The notes beneath the pieces were generated by a model that did not search any database, was not told the origin of the DNA, and was given only the letters and a program-made list of their open reading frames with translations. Below are positions 54,091 to 63,439 of a stretch of DNA of 64,000 nucleotides, in pieces (the first letter of the stretch is position 1; the number at the start of each line of letters is the position of its first letter). The position numbers were made by a program, and so were the translations under genes. This DNA is from Pararhizobium qamdonense (GTDB lineage Bacteria > Pseudomonadota > Alphaproteobacteria > Rhizobiales > Rhizobiaceae): NCBI RefSeq assembly GCF_029277445.1, contig NZ_CP119569.1:1-64000 (forward strand). Direction: 5' to 3'.

Positions 54091-54564
54091 TTAAGCCGCC
54101 TTCTGCGCCTCGATCTGAACTGGAGCAGTCGATGTCAAGGCAGGCTCGCTCTGGATCGAAATTTTGCGCGGCTTCAAGGCCTCCGGGATCTCGCGAACGA
54201 GATCGATCGACAGGAGACCGTTGCTCAGATCCGCTACGTTCACCCTGACATGGTCGGCAAGCTCGAACCGGTGTTCGAACGGACGTCCGGCAATGCCGCG
54301 ATGCAGGTAGCCATCGGCGGATGCCTCCTGCTTCTTGCCGGTGACCGTCAGAAGATTGGATTGGAAGGTGATGTCAAGGTCTTCCTGGGCAAAGCCAGCC
54401 ACCGCAATTGAAATCCGGTAGCTGTCATCGCCGGTCTTGACGATGTCATAAGGCGGCCAGTCGCTGATCGAGCGGGCGCGCTGGGCATTTTCCAAAAGGT
54501 TGAAGACCCGGTCAAAGCCGACGCTTGAGCGGAACAGCGGTGCATAGTCATTCGATGTTGCCAT
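54091..54564 (-). CDS. Hsp20/IbpA-type small heat shock protein
   Basis: 157 residues from the ATG at 54564; AGGAGG is 8 bases upstream and only 2 bases from the other ATG at 54570. N-terminal FDRVFNLLENAQRA, alpha-crystallin domain YRISIAVAGFAQEDLDITFQ to NGLLSIDLVREIPEALKPRK, the last part containing the IXI-like IDL. Members are ATP-independent holdase chaperones. It faces a GroEL remnant. Confidence 0.88.
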   Translation of the reverse strand: MATSNDYAPLFRSSVGFDRVFNLLENAQRARSISDWPPYDIVKTGDDSYRISIAVAGFAQEDLDITFQSNLLTVTGKKQEASADGYLHRGIAGRPFEHRFELADHVRVNVADLSNGLLSIDLVREIPEALKPRKISIQSEPALTSTAPVQIEAQKAA

Positions 54565-54806
54565 AGCCATATCCTCCTTGAAGCAACATGGGTACAAAAG
54601 CGCCGAAAGTGACGCCCCAGTAAGGCCAGCCCTGTCATCAGCGGCTGGCGTCAATCGATTTGGTTTTTGACGATTTCGGATTCAAGAGCGCGGCCAGAAA
54701 AAATTATTCATTTTTTTGCCTCTGCCGGCGCCACTCAATCGAGCTCGTAAACCGCGGCATTATCCTGACTTCGCGCAAGCCTTTGTAGGACGCATGGCGG
54801 AGATTG

Positions 54807-55246
54807 CCGCCGCACGATGCGTTATACGCAATCCGTGCCGCCGTCGAAGAAGGTGTCCCGCCCGTTGTTGGTGTAGCGCTCCTGCGTGCGGTCAAGGCGC
54901 TGGACGGTCTCGCCACCGCCAACGACGATCAGCGTGGCGGGATCGATACCGTCCGCCGGCCCATCGAGGCACCAGTCCGCCAGATCGCAGTAAATGCCGG
55001 CGCCGAGGGCTCGATCATTGTCGGCAAACTGCGCGAAAAGACAGATATGTCATTTGGCTAGGACGCCCAAACCGGCGAATATGGAGATCTCCATGCTCAG
55101 GGAGTTATCGAACCACAGGTCGTTCGCACGGCGCTCCAGCGGCCTCGGTGGCTGGCCTGTTGGTCACAACCGAAGCGATGATCGCCGAAAAGCCTAGGAA
55201 GGAAGCGGCGCCCGCGCTACCAGCCGGCGCTGGCATGGATTTTTAA
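54807..55246 (+). pseudogene. groEL: 3' fragment of groEL
   Basis: The frame from about 54807 reads [40 protein letters not shown] and [20 protein letters not shown] then a stop; the GroEL tail VAGLLVTTEAMIAEKPRKEA and GGAGMDF-like PAGAGMDF appear in another frame. So the last 150 or so residues remain with at least one frameshift, plus changes of conserved residues (GGG to VVG). The rest is missing. Confidence 0.85.
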
Positions 55247-55304
55247 CGCCGTCAGAAAACGAGATGCTCGCTTGGAAAGGCGGGCTTCCAATCGCAGGTT
55301 ATGC

Positions 55305-55676
55305 CTACGCCGCCGCCAGCATTTCTCTCATCGTGGCGATAACGCGGGCGTGGTCGTACGGCTTGCTGAAAAACTTGCCCTTAACCGGCAAAAGCTCATC
55401 ACTCAATTGACGGTGGCCCGAAGCCACGATGATCTTGACCGGGGGCCATCTGTCTCGAACCGCAGAGGCCAGCTTTAAGCCGTTCATGCTGCCTGGCATG
55501 TCGATGTCAGTGAACATCAACCGGACCTCCGGATGCGCGTTCAGAATGTCGATGGCTTCATCGGCATTTGAAGCCTCGAGCACGATGAACCCTTCGTTCT
55601 CAAGCGACATTACGATATCCAGCCGCACGATTACTTCGTCCTCAACGACAATGACTGTGGTCCCCTTTTGCGTCAT
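55305..55676 (-). CDS. Single-domain response regulator (CheY/DivK-like)
   Basis: 123 residues. Acidic pair in VVEDEVIVRL, phospho-Asp in MFTDIDMPGS near residue 56, Thr/Ser position ASGH, and Lys in SKPYD. No output domain, so it acts by protein contact. It lies 159 bases downstream of the REC-HWE kinase gene on the same strand and is a likely phosphorylation partner. A decayed homologue is at 28261-28639. Confidence 0.85.
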   Translation of the reverse strand: MTQKGTTVIVVEDEVIVRLDIVMSLENEGFIVLEASNADEAIDILNAHPEVRLMFTDIDMPGSMNGLKLASAVRDRWPPVKIIVASGHRQLSDELLPVKGKFFSKPYDHARVIATMREMLAAA

Positions 55677-55835
55677 CCCTCATACTCTCCGCTCTTGACG
55701 CTCAAGATGTCTTTTTTAAATGTCCGAACCCGCTGAACGCGCAGAAAAGCAAATTGATCCAGACGAACCGGTTATTTTTCAGCGAGTTACAGTGAAAGGC
55801 AATTTCTGTTCGTGATCGACGGGAATATCGCAAAT

Positions 55836-56879
55836 CTATTGTCGCGTTGATATGCGGGTAAGCGACCCTTTCACTGAGAAGCGAAAACCCTCCGGAGCGA
55901 AGACGATTTCGGGAACCGCTCCGAATAACGATCCTAGCGCGGAGCGTACATATCGCGTTCCATAGCCTTGCCGCGTCGGTTCTCGCACAGTCGGCCCCCC
56001 GACTTCAGTCCAGTGCAGAGAAAGTTCGGAACTCCCGTTCGTGGCAACAGACCACAGGAGTTCAACATGCCCGTCGGGATGTGAAAGCGCGCCGTATTTG
56101 ATGGCGTTCGTTATCAGCTCGTGGAGGCAAAGCGCTATCGTCGTTCCGGCGTCCCGGCTGACCACCAGGTCCGGACCGGTGAAATCGATGCGGCTGATGC
56201 CATCGCTGTTGTATGGAGAAACGGTCAGCGCAACGATGGCTGAGAGCGATACCTCCTCGCCGCCAGCCTCGAAGACAGCGCTGTGAACATTCGATAATGC
56301 CTGCAGTCGCCCGGAAAAATCACTTGCCAGCCCCTCGACGGAGGTCGCCCCACGCTTGGTCATCTGGAAGATCGATTTAACACTCGCCAGGATATTCTTG
56401 ACGCGGTGATTGAGTTCCAGACGCAGTTCTCGCTCCCGCTCGATGGAATCGCGGACCTGGCGTTGGCGCAGCCGGACCAGTAGATTTGATTGAATCCCAT
56501 TGACGAGTTCCAGCGGCGCGACCGGCCGCGTATGGAACAACAGACGCGCGCCGGGCCAAGACTTGAGCAATTGATTGCGTATCCGTGCAATAGGCGCCGT
56601 GCGCTCCAAAAGGACGATGATCGGCACTTCTGACCAGTCTGGCTGCTCTGCGAGATGCAGGGCAACCCGCGCAACAACATGCGGGTTCAGTGCCTCGTGC
56701 GTGACGACGATGATGCCCGGAGACAAAGCGAGTTGATCGGCCAGACCGCCGTCCCCATTGGTAGCGTTCACCTCGATCTCTTGTTCCCGAAGGAAGGCGG
56801 CAATGTATTCGGCATCCTTGCGGAACGGAGCTAGGACGAGCACCCAATCCAACTCGCTGTCGATCGGGACATCTTTCAT
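55836..56879 (-). CDS. Receiver-like/HWE-type histidine kinase
   Basis: 347 residues. N-terminal 120 residues resemble a degenerate receiver (WVLVLAPFRKDAEYIAAFLR). The HWE dimerisation motif follows: LELNHRVKNILASVKSIFQM with the His, then the ATPase LHELITNAIKYGALS, and LSLHWTEVGGP. No membrane helix. The start overlaps the end of the KaiC-like gene by ATGA, so the two are coupled. Inference: KaiC-like protein and kinase form one signalling unit. Confidence 0.86.
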   Translation of the reverse strand: MKDVPIDSELDWVLVLAPFRKDAEYIAAFLREQEIEVNATNGDGGLADQLALSPGIIVVTHEALNPHVVARVALHLAEQPDWSEVPIIVLLERTAPIARIRNQLLKSWPGARLLFHTRPVAPLELVNGIQSNLLVRLRQRQVRDSIERERELRLELNHRVKNILASVKSIFQMTKRGATSVEGLASDFSGRLQALSNVHSAVFEAGGEEVSLSAIVALTVSPYNSDGISRIDFTGPDLVVSRDAGTTIALCLHELITNAIKYGALSHPDGHVELLWSVATNGSSELSLHWTEVGGPTVREPTRQGYGTRYVRSALGSLFGAVPEIVFAPEGFRFSVKGSLTRISTRQ

Positions 56880-58318
56880 TTTGGATCAGGCAGGGGATTG
56901 TAGGCGACGACGCTAACGCGTCCGCTTTCGATGATAAGTTCGCGGATGTTGAGATCGTGGGGACCATGACGCTTTTTGACCACGGTAATGTTTCGGCGAA
57001 GACGCCCTTCGTGCTCCATGATCCGCAGCAGGAGAACGGTATCGCCAAGGAAACTCACATCCACATCGATTCCGACATTCTGGCCGATCAGACCATGCTG
57101 GGCAACAATCAGCATCGTCAGGACACCAGAACGGGCAAGGTATTTCAGCAGTGACTGGATGTCGCGCACAGCCTTCTCGCGGTGCGGCAGCGAATTCAGG
57201 TACCCCGTCAAGCTGTCGATAACAACGACGCGCGATTTGTTTTGCGTGACGGCGTCCTGGACGATCTGGCCGAACTCGCCGGGCGAGATTTCATTGGGAT
57301 TGAAATCTCGCAGGATGAGCTTGCCATCCTTGTGAAACTGCCTGAGTTCCATGCCCAAGCCTTCGGATCGACGGAAGAAGGTCTCAAGCCGCTCCTCAAA
57401 TAGAAAGAGAGCGACATTTTCTCCGCGTTCGAGCGCCGCCGTCGCATAAAGGGAAGACATCGTCGATTTACCAGTGCCTGACTGCCCGATGACCAATGTG
57501 GTGGTTCCAGGCTCCTGGCCACCGCCAAACATTTCGTCCAACTCGGCGACCCCGGATTTGATCAGCTGAGGTTCGGAACTCTCTGATGCAGTGCTGGGCA
57601 TGATGCGAGGAAAAACAACGACGCCCTCGCCTTCACGGATAGCCATATCGTGATAGCCATCGGCAATCGGCACGCCGCGCATCTTCGAAACCTCGATGCG
57701 GCGGCGCACGCCACCATATTCCTCCAGTGACTTGTCGAACCGGATAACGCCGTGGGCAAGACCCTCTACCTCCTCGCCGCTGCGGTCGTAGCCGGGCGTC
57801 TGTGTATCCAGCAGCAGTGCGACAACGTTCTTTTTGGCAAGGAACGATTTGAAGGCGATCAATTCGCGTCGAAAGCGTGGACTATCACCGGTGATCAGCC
57901 GGATTTCGAGAAGTGAATCGTAGACCAGTCGGCGAGGCTTATGCTCCTCGATCGCAGCTTCGATCGCTTTTCGCGTCTCATCCAGCCGCAGATCGGAGGT
58001 CAGGAAGATACTCTGGTCATCGGCCTCATTCACCGTGCCAGATGTGGACAGCTCTTCGACCCGGATACCGTCGAGCGTCCAGCCGTGCGACACGGCGATC
58101 GCTTCGAGCTCTGCGGCCGTTTGAGACAGCGTGACGTAAATACAGCTCTCACCGGCCTCGACGCCAGCGCGCAAAAACTGCAGCGCGGCCGTCGTCTTTC
58201 CCGAGCCCGGCGCACCCTGAAGCATGTAGAGGTTCGATGCAGGCAGCCCACCGCGCAGGATTTCGTTCAGTCCCGCAATTCCGGTGCTAACAACTGCGGG
58301 TTTGTTCTGTTTGGGCAT
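56876..58318 (-). CDS. KaiC-like double RecA-fold ATPase
   Basis: 480 residues from the ATG at 58318 (MPKQNKP, GGAAG upstream); a TTG at 58360 is unlikely. Domain 1 has Walker A GAPGSGKTT near residue 36-44 and domain 2 GQSGTGKST near 265, each followed by a Walker-B-like stretch (RLVYDSLLE, RVVVIDSL). KaiC proteins are hexameric ATPases best known as clock cores, but many bacteria carry versions without KaiA or KaiB, as here. The overlapping HWE kinase points to environmental signalling. Confidence 0.86.
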   Translation of the reverse strand: MPKQNKPAVVSTGIAGLNEILRGGLPASNLYMLQGAPGSGKTTAALQFLRAGVEAGESCIYVTLSQTAAELEAIAVSHGWTLDGIRVEELSTSGTVNEADDQSIFLTSDLRLDETRKAIEAAIEEHKPRRLVYDSLLEIRLITGDSPRFRRELIAFKSFLAKKNVVALLLDTQTPGYDRSGEEVEGLAHGVIRFDKSLEEYGGVRRRIEVSKMRGVPIADGYHDMAIREGEGVVVFPRIMPSTASESSEPQLIKSGVAELDEMFGGGQEPGTTTLVIGQSGTGKSTMSSLYATAALERGENVALFLFEERLETFFRRSEGLGMELRQFHKDGKLILRDFNPNEISPGEFGQIVQDAVTQNKSRVVVIDSLTGYLNSLPHREKAVRDIQSLLKYLARSGVLTMLIVAQHGLIGQNVGIDVDVSFLGDTVLLLRIMEHEGRLRRNITVVKKRHGPHDLNIRELIIESGRVSVVAYNPLPDPK

Positions 58319-58705
58319 GTTCGTCTTCCGCTGCAATGCTCTGCGCATATTGAAAATCAATGGCGAGCATCATCCAGGGAAGAGCCGCTTTCATGTTATA
58401 TGTGCCTTTCTAAAAACTTCAATGATGCCTGTGCTGCGGGCAGCATGGCATGTGAATTTCTTGATGAAAATCGATTTCCCGAAGAATGGACGCCTAGCTT
58501 CTACAGAAATTTGCTGTCAAAAACTAAACGTTGACCAGCCATTCCAAAATGACTACAAGCTGAGTTATCGATTTTTTCTTGCCGAGCTTTGGTTACCACG
58601 CGACTGGCACCGCGTTTTGAACGAACCCTCTCTTTAAAATGATCGTTATCATCATCCGCGATGCTTTGCGTTGCGGTCGTATATTATGCTATGAAAGGTT
58701 TCATC
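58319..58705. other. Gap before the cold-shock gene
   Basis: No convincing gene. It probably holds the divergent promoters of the KaiC-like and cold-shock genes; an EcfG-type element was looked for and not found. Confidence 0.4.
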
Positions 58706-58915
58706 ATGACAACTGGCACCGTAAAATGGTTCAATTCCACAAAGGGCTTCGGCTTCATTCAGCCTGACAACGGCGGCGCTGACGCCTTCGTTCACATCTC
58801 TGCCGTCGAACGCGCCGGAATGCGCGAAATCGTCGAAGGCCAGAAGATCGGTTTCGACCTCGAGCGCGACAACAAGTCGGGCAAGATGTCTGCTTGCAAC
58901 CTGCAGGCCGTATAA
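58706..58915 (+). CDS. Cold-shock protein (CspA family)
   Basis: 69 residues from the ATG at 58706 (AAAGG upstream). RNP1 KGFGFIQP and RNP2-like DAFVHIS are present in a full OB-fold. CspA-type proteins bind single-stranded RNA. A strong terminator follows. Confidence 0.9.
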   Translation: MTTGTVKWFNSTKGFGFIQPDNGGADAFVHISAVERAGMREIVEGQKIGFDLERDNKSGKMSACNLQAV

Positions 58916-58977
58916 TCGGTAACTGCTTTCCTTTGACCACGGATGTACTGGCACTGTCGAAAGCAACTACCAATCGA

Positions 58978-59005
58978 GGTCAGGCAGGTCGCCTGGCCTT
59001 TTTTT
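58978..59005 (+). terminator. Rho-independent terminator of the cold-shock gene
   Basis: GGTCAGGC / GCCTGGCC 8-bp stem (one G-T pair), AGGTC loop, then seven T, 63 bases after the stop. Confidence 0.85.
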
Positions 59006-59065
59006 GTGCCTGACGCCACGGCACACAGCCCTGCGGCAACGCCTACCAGAATCACGAGAGATCCG

Positions 59066-59341
59066 ATGAACGAGAAAATCAGTGAACTTCAGGCGATAAA
59101 CACCGCATGGCAAATTGCGATCCAGGAAATTTTGAGAATGGTCGTCCGCGACCTTTACAAATCCGGCGACGAGGCTTCATTCCTCGCGCATATCAAACGG
59201 ATTGAAGAGGCTGCCGTCGACAGTATTTACACCGGGCTAATGCTGCGCGGGACCGACGAGTGGACCGAGGTCCTCGTCAAGGAGAAGGCTAGCAATTTCG
59301 TTACAACCCTTCTGACGTCGTTCACGTACGATCGGGTCTGA
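59066..59341 (+). CDS. Hypothetical helical protein
   Basis: 91 residues from the ATG at 59066 (GAGAGAT upstream). All helical by pattern: ISELQAINTAWQIAIQEILR, then FLAHIKRIEEAAVDSIYTGL. It lies between the cold-shock terminator and the PAS-HWE kinase. Family not recognised. Confidence 0.6.
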   Translation: MNEKISELQAINTAWQIAIQEILRMVVRDLYKSGDEASFLAHIKRIEEAAVDSIYTGLMLRGTDEWTEVLVKEKASNFVTTLLTSFTYDRV

Positions 59342-59678
59342 CGGGCGCAACGTTATACGGCTTTGCAATTGCCGATTATCTCTGACAAGCCATGCGCCCT
59401 GGTTTCTCGCGACCCTAATACCGCATACACCGGCGCGGCAACCCGCCTGACAGAACTCGGATGTGCAGCTATTAGGGGGATGCGGCCCGCTAACGCCGCC
59501 CCTACTCCCGGCCTTGCGTGCAATCAAATACCTAAACGCCCACCCGGACTGACATGTTGCGTTAACGCTATGTTTCAAATAGGATTTGCGCTCGAAACTG
59601 TTATAGTTTTAGCCGTTGATATAGGTTGAATTGCTGAACTTGAGTTTTGGACCAAATGGGAGAGAGAGAGGGGTTTCA

Positions 59679-61139
59679 ATGCACAATCATAATCCGGCCA
59701 CCTCCGATCAGGGTTCACTGGCTGACATCATTCGCGACTATGACTGGGCAAGCACCAGCCTCGGACCGATGTCATCCTGGCCGGCTCAATTAAAATGTGC
59801 GGTTGACATCATAATCCCGTCCGGTGCGCAGATTGTGATGTTTTGTGGCAATGACTTCACTGCTATTTACAATGATGCATACGCCCCCTCGATCGGGATC
59901 AAGCATCCCAGCGCGTTAGGGAGGCCGGCGAAAGAAAACTGGGCCGAACTTTGGGACGACCTGGAACCCCTTCTGCTTCAAGTTCGCGACGCCGGCGAGA
60001 CCGTCGTTGCAAAGGACAGGCCCTTCTATATCGAACGGCACGGCGTGCCAGAAACGGTTTACTTCGACATCTCCTATTCTCCTGTTTCCGACGAATACGG
60101 TCATGTGCTCGCGGTGCTGTGTATCGTCAATGAGACGACGGAACGCGTCGGCTACGAGGCAACGCTCAAACGCCTTGCGTCTATCATCTCCTCGTCGGAA
60201 GATGCGATCCTCGGCATCGACCTCAACATGACGGTTACCGATTGGAACAGTGGAGCCGAAAAGCTCTATGGATTCTCGGCCGAGGAAATTGTGGGCCGGT
60301 CCGTCACGCTTCTTATTGCCGATGACCGGGTCGACGAGGAGGCGCACATCATCGCCCGCATCAAGGCAGGAGAGCGGGTAGAGACCCATGAGACCGTTAG
60401 GCGGCATCGCAGTGGACGGCTTCTGGATGTTTCGCTGACTGTTTCGCCAATCTATGACGCAGATGGCAGGATCATCGGCGCTTCAAAAATCGCCCGCGAC
60501 ATTACGCTACGAAGGGAAGCAGAGCGCGTGCAGGAACTGCTGATTGGTGAACTGAACCATCGCGTCAAGAACGTCCTTGCCACGGTAGCGGCTATCGCCC
60601 GTCAGACTTTTGCCGGCGCCAATGACATCAGCCTCGCGAGTGCCGCCTTCGACGCCCGGTTGCAAAGCCTGGCCAGAGCACACGACCTTCTCACGCGTGG
60701 GAGTTGGGAGGCAGCCAGCCTTCGTACCGCAGTTTCCGAAGCACTATCTCCCTATCCACCTGAACAGCTCGACGTCAGCGGTCCAGAAATCGACGTCTCG
60801 CCGAAGGCCGTAGTGGCCCTCACGCTCATTCTGCACGAGCTTGCCACAAATGCTGCGAAATATGGCGCGTTGGGAGCCAGTTCCGGAAAAGTGGCAGTGT
60901 CATGGGAGGTCTCGGCTCCCGGCGCGCAACTCACTCTGTCGTGGAAAGAAGTCGGAGGGCCAAAAGTCGCGCCGCCGACCCGAAAGGGCTTCGGATCCCG
61001 GTTGATTGAAGCCCTCTCGTCCGGCCAACTCCGAGGCCACGTAGAGCTCACATATGACGTCTGCGGCGTCCATTGCCTGATACGCGCACCGCATGACACC
61101 GGATGGAGCGACTACGATCATATTCAGTCACGGCTTTGA
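59679..61139 (+). CDS. PAS-domain HWE histidine kinase
   Basis: 486 residues from the ATG at 59679 (GAGAGGGG upstream). An N-terminal PAS/GAF-like sensor (SLGPMSSWPAQLKCAVDIII) is followed by a PAS domain (DWNSGAEKLYGFSAEEIVGR) with PAC region, then HWE motif ELNHRVKNVLATVAAIARQT and ATPase LHELATNAAKYGALG, and TLSWKEVGGP. No membrane helix. The start SLGPMSSWP resembles the blue-light/GAF-like sensor of similar kinases, but no conserved flavin Cys is seen. No adjacent regulator. Confidence 0.86.
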   Translation: MHNHNPATSDQGSLADIIRDYDWASTSLGPMSSWPAQLKCAVDIIIPSGAQIVMFCGNDFTAIYNDAYAPSIGIKHPSALGRPAKENWAELWDDLEPLLLQVRDAGETVVAKDRPFYIERHGVPETVYFDISYSPVSDEYGHVLAVLCIVNETTERVGYEATLKRLASIISSSEDAILGIDLNMTVTDWNSGAEKLYGFSAEEIVGRSVTLLIADDRVDEEAHIIARIKAGERVETHETVRRHRSGRLLDVSLTVSPIYDADGRIIGASKIARDITLRREAERVQELLIGELNHRVKNVLATVAAIARQTFAGANDISLASAAFDARLQSLARAHDLLTRGSWEAASLRTAVSEALSPYPPEQLDVSGPEIDVSPKAVVALTLILHELATNAAKYGALGASSGKVAVSWEVSAPGAQLTLSWKEVGGPKVAPPTRKGFGSRLIEALSSGQLRGHVELTYDVCGVHCLIRAPHDTGWSDYDHIQSRL

Positions 61140-61399
61140 CGCGAGGGCAACTGCGTTGTCAGGGTGGCCGCAAATGCTTGATGCGCTCGACAAGGTGCCG
61201 GGGATGATATGGCCGAGTGGCCCCTCTTCCCAAGGGTTGCCCGCGATCTTGCGGAATTCCTTCGCTGTGGCGGACATTCTACGTTCACAGGTTTTGTGCA
61301 GCAGATGACGAGATCGAACGGACGACGCCGCAAAATATCCTGGCATGCGGTGCGAGCAACCGTCTTGACGATACGCCCCCAACTTTGTTTATTCAGGCA

Positions 61400-62023
61400 A
61401 TGTTCAAAGCCGTAAACGCTGTCCAGATTAGAGTTTCGGTCGATGAGATCGAGCCGGGCGTCTGGCGCCGTCTGGTCCTGCCGGTCCATTGGAACCTTGA
61501 GCATCTGCATCTCGGAATACAGGCCGCATTCAACTGGTGGAACTATCATCTCTACGAGTTTCGCATCGGTGGTCTCCGGTATGGAGACGTTGAGATTCTG
61601 GCGGAGGATGCGTCCGACGAAGATCCTCGGGTCTTCGATCAGAAAGAGGTACGGCTGCTGGACTTCGAGCAAGGTGCTGTCTTCAGCTACCACTATGATT
61701 TCGGGGATGGCTGGCGGCATACCGTCGCGGTCGAGGAGTTCTTGACGCTCACTGCTACGCCCAAACACGGGGCCTGCATCGCTGGCGAGAGGGCACGACC
61801 GCCCGAGGATGTTGGCGGCGTTTCAGGTTATGAGCGGTTTCTTGAGATCATCACCGACCGGGATGATCCCGAATATGTCGAAACCATGCAGTGGTGCGGG
61901 GGCTACTTTGATCCGGAATGGTTCGACCTTTCGACCGCGGACAAGGATCTTCGCAATGCTCTGCGCTCGAACGCCAAACGACGCTTGTATCAACCGAAGC
62001 CAAAAGCGGCTCCGAAGAAATGA
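61400..62023 (+). CDS. Plasmid pRiA4b ORF-3 family protein
   Basis: 207 residues from the ATG at 61400 (AGG close upstream); a frame from 61217 adds an unlikely N-terminus. Pattern QIRVSVDEIEPGVWRRLVLP, then the His/Trp-rich HLHLGIQAAFNWWNYHLYEF and FSYHYDFGDGWRHTV matches PF07929, named from an Agrobacterium rhizogenes plasmid gene. Function is unknown; members often lie on mobile or plasmid DNA. Lys/Pro-rich C-terminus (YQPKPKAAPKK). Confidence 0.84.
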   Translation: MFKAVNAVQIRVSVDEIEPGVWRRLVLPVHWNLEHLHLGIQAAFNWWNYHLYEFRIGGLRYGDVEILAEDASDEDPRVFDQKEVRLLDFEQGAVFSYHYDFGDGWRHTVAVEEFLTLTATPKHGACIAGERARPPEDVGGVSGYERFLEIITDRDDPEYVETMQWCGGYFDPEWFDLSTADKDLRNALRSNAKRRLYQPKPKAAPKK

Positions 62024-62527
62024 TTTACCAAGATTTAGCGTGAACGCTCTTGAAAGGAATCGAACCACAGTGTGGCTGCGAATCTACTGCGCGGTTTAAA
62101 AACCACCCTTTTAGCGCTCTAGCGTTGGGGCAGCCTTCTACATATCTGCAGTTAATTGGCCGACCGCACAGTAAGACCACGTCGAACCTAATAAATCACT
62201 GAAGCTCAGCGCTCGATACGCTTGCCAGTCTGCGACAGCATACGTTTAGCCTCGCGCGTCCGTGCGCAGACAAGGGCGCCCCAGAGCTTCTGGCCGACAT
62301 GCCAACGTGTATGTTCTGAACCGTGGGTCATTGGATCGCTTTTTGATGTAAACTCTTAAAGACCTTATAGAGGAAACAGGCGGCGAGCTGCAGTCGAGAG
62401 ATTGCATCGCAGCAATGCATTTTCGCATTGCACGGTTTTGTCACGGACCTGACTTCGCACAAAGGGAGAGTTTCGTTTCAAAAGCATTTGCAATAGATTA
62501 GCTCGACCAAGAGAGTTCAGGACAAGT
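62024..62527. other. Gap before the LysR gene
   Basis: No gene. A hairpin GCAATGC / GCATTGC with a 6-base loop lies at 62412-62431, about 100 bases before the LysR start. Confidence 0.4.
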
Positions 62528-63439
62528 ATGCAACTCCCCATCAAGTCTATCCTGGTTTTCCACGCAGCCGCACGCGCAGGAAGTATTTCGCGCGCCGCAG
62601 AAGAGCTGCGCGTGACACCATCCGCGGTCAGCCAGCAGATTCAGTTGCTGGAAGGTCAACTCGGGGTGACGCTTTTGGCGAAAGCGGGCCGCGGTATCGT
62701 CTTGACGGAGGCCGGTGAGCGATATTTCTCGATGATCGCCGATCAGATCGAGCGTATCGAAGACGCCACGGGAACGATCCGGGGATTCAGATCCGTTACA
62801 ACATTGACTGTGCGCGCTACCCCCACCCTGTCCAACAAATGGTTGCTGCCCCGGCTAAGCACCCTGCTCGACAAGCATCCCGACCTCGAGCTTCGCCTCG
62901 ATGGCACCAACGAACCGACAGACTTCAACCAGGAAGCCGTCGATATCGAGATCCGGCATGGGGACGGCCGCTGGCCGGGTCTTTTCGTCGAGGGTGTCGC
63001 GGACGAACAGTTTTACCCGGTGTGCTCTCCAGACTATGCACCGGCTGGCAGCTTGAAGCCCGAAGACCTTCTTGATCATCGCCTCATCCATTCTGCAAAA
63101 TCGCAAGCACAGTGGAACGGATGGTTTCCGTTAGCGGGAGTTGCTCCGAAAGAACGTTGGCGCCGTATTCTGTTCGACCGGAGTCACATGGCAATTGACG
63201 CTGCGGTCCGGAGCATGGGCATCGCCCTCGAAAGCACGCTCATGATGGGTGACGAGATTGAAAGCGGGCGTCTCGTTTGCCCTGTGGCGTCTCCACCGGT
63301 CGTTCAGATCACGACACAATGGATTGTTTGTCCGCGTGATCATCTTCGACAGAAAAAGGTGCGTATATTTCTCGATTGGTTGCGACTGGAAAGGGAGACT
63401 TGGCAGACAACCTATCCATTGGGCTCCCTGTCACGTTGA
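62528..63439 (+). CDS. LysR family regulator, GcvA-like
   Basis: 303 residues. HTH in GSISRAAEELRVTPSAVSQQ, followed by LEGQLGVTLLAKAGRGIVLT; the effector domain begins LTVRATPTLSNKWLLPRLST, typical of the GcvA subgroup. It overlaps the end of the convergent gluconokinase gene by 9 bases. Such regulators often control the opposite or adjacent operon; the target here is not shown. Confidence 0.87.
   Translation: MQLPIKSILVFHAAARAGSISRAAEELRVTPSAVSQQIQLLEGQLGVTLLAKAGRGIVLTEAGERYFSMIADQIERIEDATGTIRGFRSVTTLTVRATPTLSNKWLLPRLSTLLDKHPDLELRLDGTNEPTDFNQEAVDIEIRHGDGRWPGLFVEGVADEQFYPVCSPDYAPAGSLKPEDLLDHRLIHSAKSQAQWNGWFPLAGVAPKERWRRILFDRSHMAIDAAVRSMGIALESTLMMGDEIESGRLVCPVASPPVVQITTQWIVCPRDHLRQKKVRIFLDWLRLERETWQTTYPLGSLSR

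Noticed and set aside
56876..58318. A full cyanobacterial-type circadian kaiABC cluster
   Set aside because: Only a KaiC-like gene is present; no kaiA or kaiB is seen on either side.
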